Origin: JAHWJR01 sp035942035 | GTDB lineage: Bacteria; Actinomycetota; Acidimicrobiia; Acidimicrobiales; CADCSY01 | Direction: 5' to 3' | Assembly (NCBI GenBank): GCA_035942035.1 | Contig: DASZDK010000010.1 | Location: forward strand, 1-6,852 | DNA: 6,852 nt | Shown: positions 6,183-6,852 of the stretch, in pieces | Position numbering within the stretch: position 1 is the first letter of the stretch | How the letters are laid out: each line of letters opens with the position of its first letter | Notes under the pieces: model-generated | Told to the model about the DNA's origin: nothing | Database searches by the model: none | The model's input: the letters and a program-made list of their open reading frames with translations, nothing else | Made by a program: the position numbers and the translations under genes

Positions 6183-6659
6183 GTCTACAACTACTGCACC
6201 GTCACCATGGACGAGGCGGCGGTGGCGGGCATGCTGCACACCGGTCGCTCGGCGGCCAGCTCAGCGGGCTCGGCGCCCTTCCCCTGCCCCGCCGTGGGGT
6301 GCGGCTCGACTGGCCCTTGGCGGTCTCGGAGAGCGTGGCCACGGTCGCCGGTACTGTTCGCCGACGCCAGCGACGCTTCAAACTGACCCACCACCTCCCG
6401 ACGAGCAGTCGCATCGCCGGGTTCTGGAACGACAACCCCGGCACGTCGGGGCCGCCGTCGAGCCATCGGCTGCTCCTCGTCAGCAGGTCTCCCGGACTCG
6501 GGCACTGCGCCTCGACACCACCCTCGAGGCTTACGCCCTGGCCGGGGTGGCGCTCCACGAGACCTTCCTCAACTGCTGGTCCTGGAAGTACCGCATCAAC
6601 TGATCCGTCCGGTGGGCTACATCCGCGACCACATCGACCCCGAGTGGTCCACCTTCGTC
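6183..6659 (+). pseudogene. Decayed PAP2 / vanadium-dependent haloperoxidase-like gene
   Basis: No single frame is intact, but family-like pieces follow in order: VYNYCTVTMDEAAVAGMLH (6183-6239), HRSLGGQLSGLGALPLP to VATVAG (6239-6352), LFADASDASN then stop (6354-6386), IAGFWNDNPGTSGPPSSH to VS (6413-6484), QVSRTRALRLDTTLEAY to KYRIN then stop (6484-6603), and LIRPVGYIRDHIDPEW to STFV (6600-6659). Restoring one base at each of about 6239, 6484 and 6600 rejoins neighbouring pieces. Near 6353 the change is one extra or two missing bases. The last junction rebuilds the phosphate/vanadate motif KX6RP (Lys at 6586, Arg-Pro at 6606-6611). The N terminus, a large middle part between 6386 and 6413, and everything after 6659 (the PSGH and SRxxxxxH motifs) are missing. 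The recognition rests on my memory of these proteins; no alignment was run. The family dephosphorylates lipids or oxidises halides. This copy cannot be functional. Confidence 0.72.
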
Positions 6660-6671
6660 AAAGGAGAACAC

Positions 6672-6791
6672 GTGAAGCGCAACCTTCGTGGGGCCCACGG
6701 CGGTTGGCGCAACCGCCCCACCGGGGAAGAACCACCGACAGCCGCAGCAACCGTCGAGCGGTCGGTGAGTGGCGCCGGCCTGCAGAGGTGA
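6672..6791 (+). CDS. Doubtful 39-codon ORF after the pseudogene
   Basis: AAAGGAG at 6660-6666 is followed after 5 nt by GTG at 6672, opening a 39-codon frame that stops with TGA at 6789-6791. The product begins VKRNLRGAHGGWRN, is basic early and Ala/Pro/Glu-rich later, and matches nothing I recognise. The frame is also continuous with the last pseudogene piece, so it may be non-coding debris that happens to lie behind a Shine-Dalgarno-like sequence. If translated, it would end 4 nt before the next start and could act as a leader peptide coupled to that gene. Confidence 0.25.
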   Translation: MKRNLRGAHGGWRNRPTGEEPPTAAATVERSVSGAGLQR

Positions 6792-6795
6792 TGGC

Positions 6796-6852
6796 ATGAA
6801 CGTCCAGGTGTCCGGCGAAGTCCGCCTCGAGCTCCCCGAGCTGTTCGCCCCG
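6796..6852 (+). CDS. Unknown protein, first 19 codons only
   Basis: ATG at 6796 opens a frame that runs off the window end. GAGGTGAT at 6785-6792 is an 8-base perfect match to the anti-Shine-Dalgarno end of 16S rRNA, with its GAGG core 7 nt from the ATG, which strongly supports this start. The product begins MNVQVSGEVRLELPELFAP. Alternating polar and hydrophobic residues suggest beta strands, and there is no signal peptide. Too little is present to name a family. It is on the same strand as the preceding propeller and pseudogene but is not clearly in operon with them. Confidence 0.6.
   Translation, partial: MNVQVSGEVRLELPELFAP

Noticed and set aside
6183..6659. Programmed ribosomal frameshifting to read the haloperoxidase-like gene
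   Set aside because: Five frame changes are needed, with large missing segments, missing catalytic motifs and no slippery heptamers at the junctions. Decay is simpler.
5903..6799. 298-codon plus-strand frame taken as a real gene
   Set aside because: Its first part is out of frame with the propeller gene over the same DNA. Its later part mixes true pseudogene pieces with out-of-frame sequence. The frame changes inside the remnant show it is not one protein.

Overview
The window is about 70% GC or more, with GTG starts, long spurious antisense reading frames, and a Pro/Thr linker of the TTTT-EAP type. Together these point to a high-GC Actinomycetota chromosome or contig. Secreted proteins with such Thr/Pro linkers are common in Acidimicrobiia, so that class is my best guess, but it is an inference and no marker gene is present.

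Layout: (1) 1-122, minus strand: the first 40 codons of a small protein with an N-terminal membrane segment. (2) 132-2471, minus: a complete molybdenum hydroxylase large subunit (xanthine dehydrogenase / CoxL superfamily, form II-like signature). It ends 9 nt before gene 1, so the two probably share a transcript. (3) 2472-2544: a 73-nt divergent intergenic region. On both sides a TANNNT box lies exactly 8 nt from a GTG start with no clear ribosome binding site between, and a TTCA-N8-TGAA dyad sits in the middle. I read this as back-to-back leaderless promoters. (4) 2545-4152, plus: an intact acyl-CoA synthetase-type adenylate-forming enzyme. (5) 4153-4275: an intergenic region with three possible stem-loops and a strong Shine-Dalgarno site. 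(6) 4276-6153, plus: a secreted, membrane-tailed six-Asp-box beta-propeller with an 89-residue Pro/Thr/Glu-rich loop inserted in the propeller. (7) 6183-6659, plus: a heavily decayed gene. Pieces spread over all three forward frames rebuild a PAP2 / vanadium-dependent haloperoxidase-like protein, including its KX6RP motif across a frameshift. (8) 6672-6791: a doubtful 39-codon frame with a good Shine-Dalgarno site. (9) 6796-6852: the first 19 codons of a gene with a near-perfect Shine-Dalgarno site, cut by the window end.

The hydroxylase and the ligase probably respond to common control and may act on one organic acid or aromatic substrate, but the sequence does not identify it. The surface propeller and the dead haloperoxidase-like gene lie on the same strand but show no direct functional link. 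I found no tRNA, rRNA, CRISPR array, transposase or integrase. The least expected items are the decayed haloperoxidase-like gene, the symmetric leaderless promoter pair, and the mucin-like loop inside the propeller. None of these amounts to a demonstrated new system.
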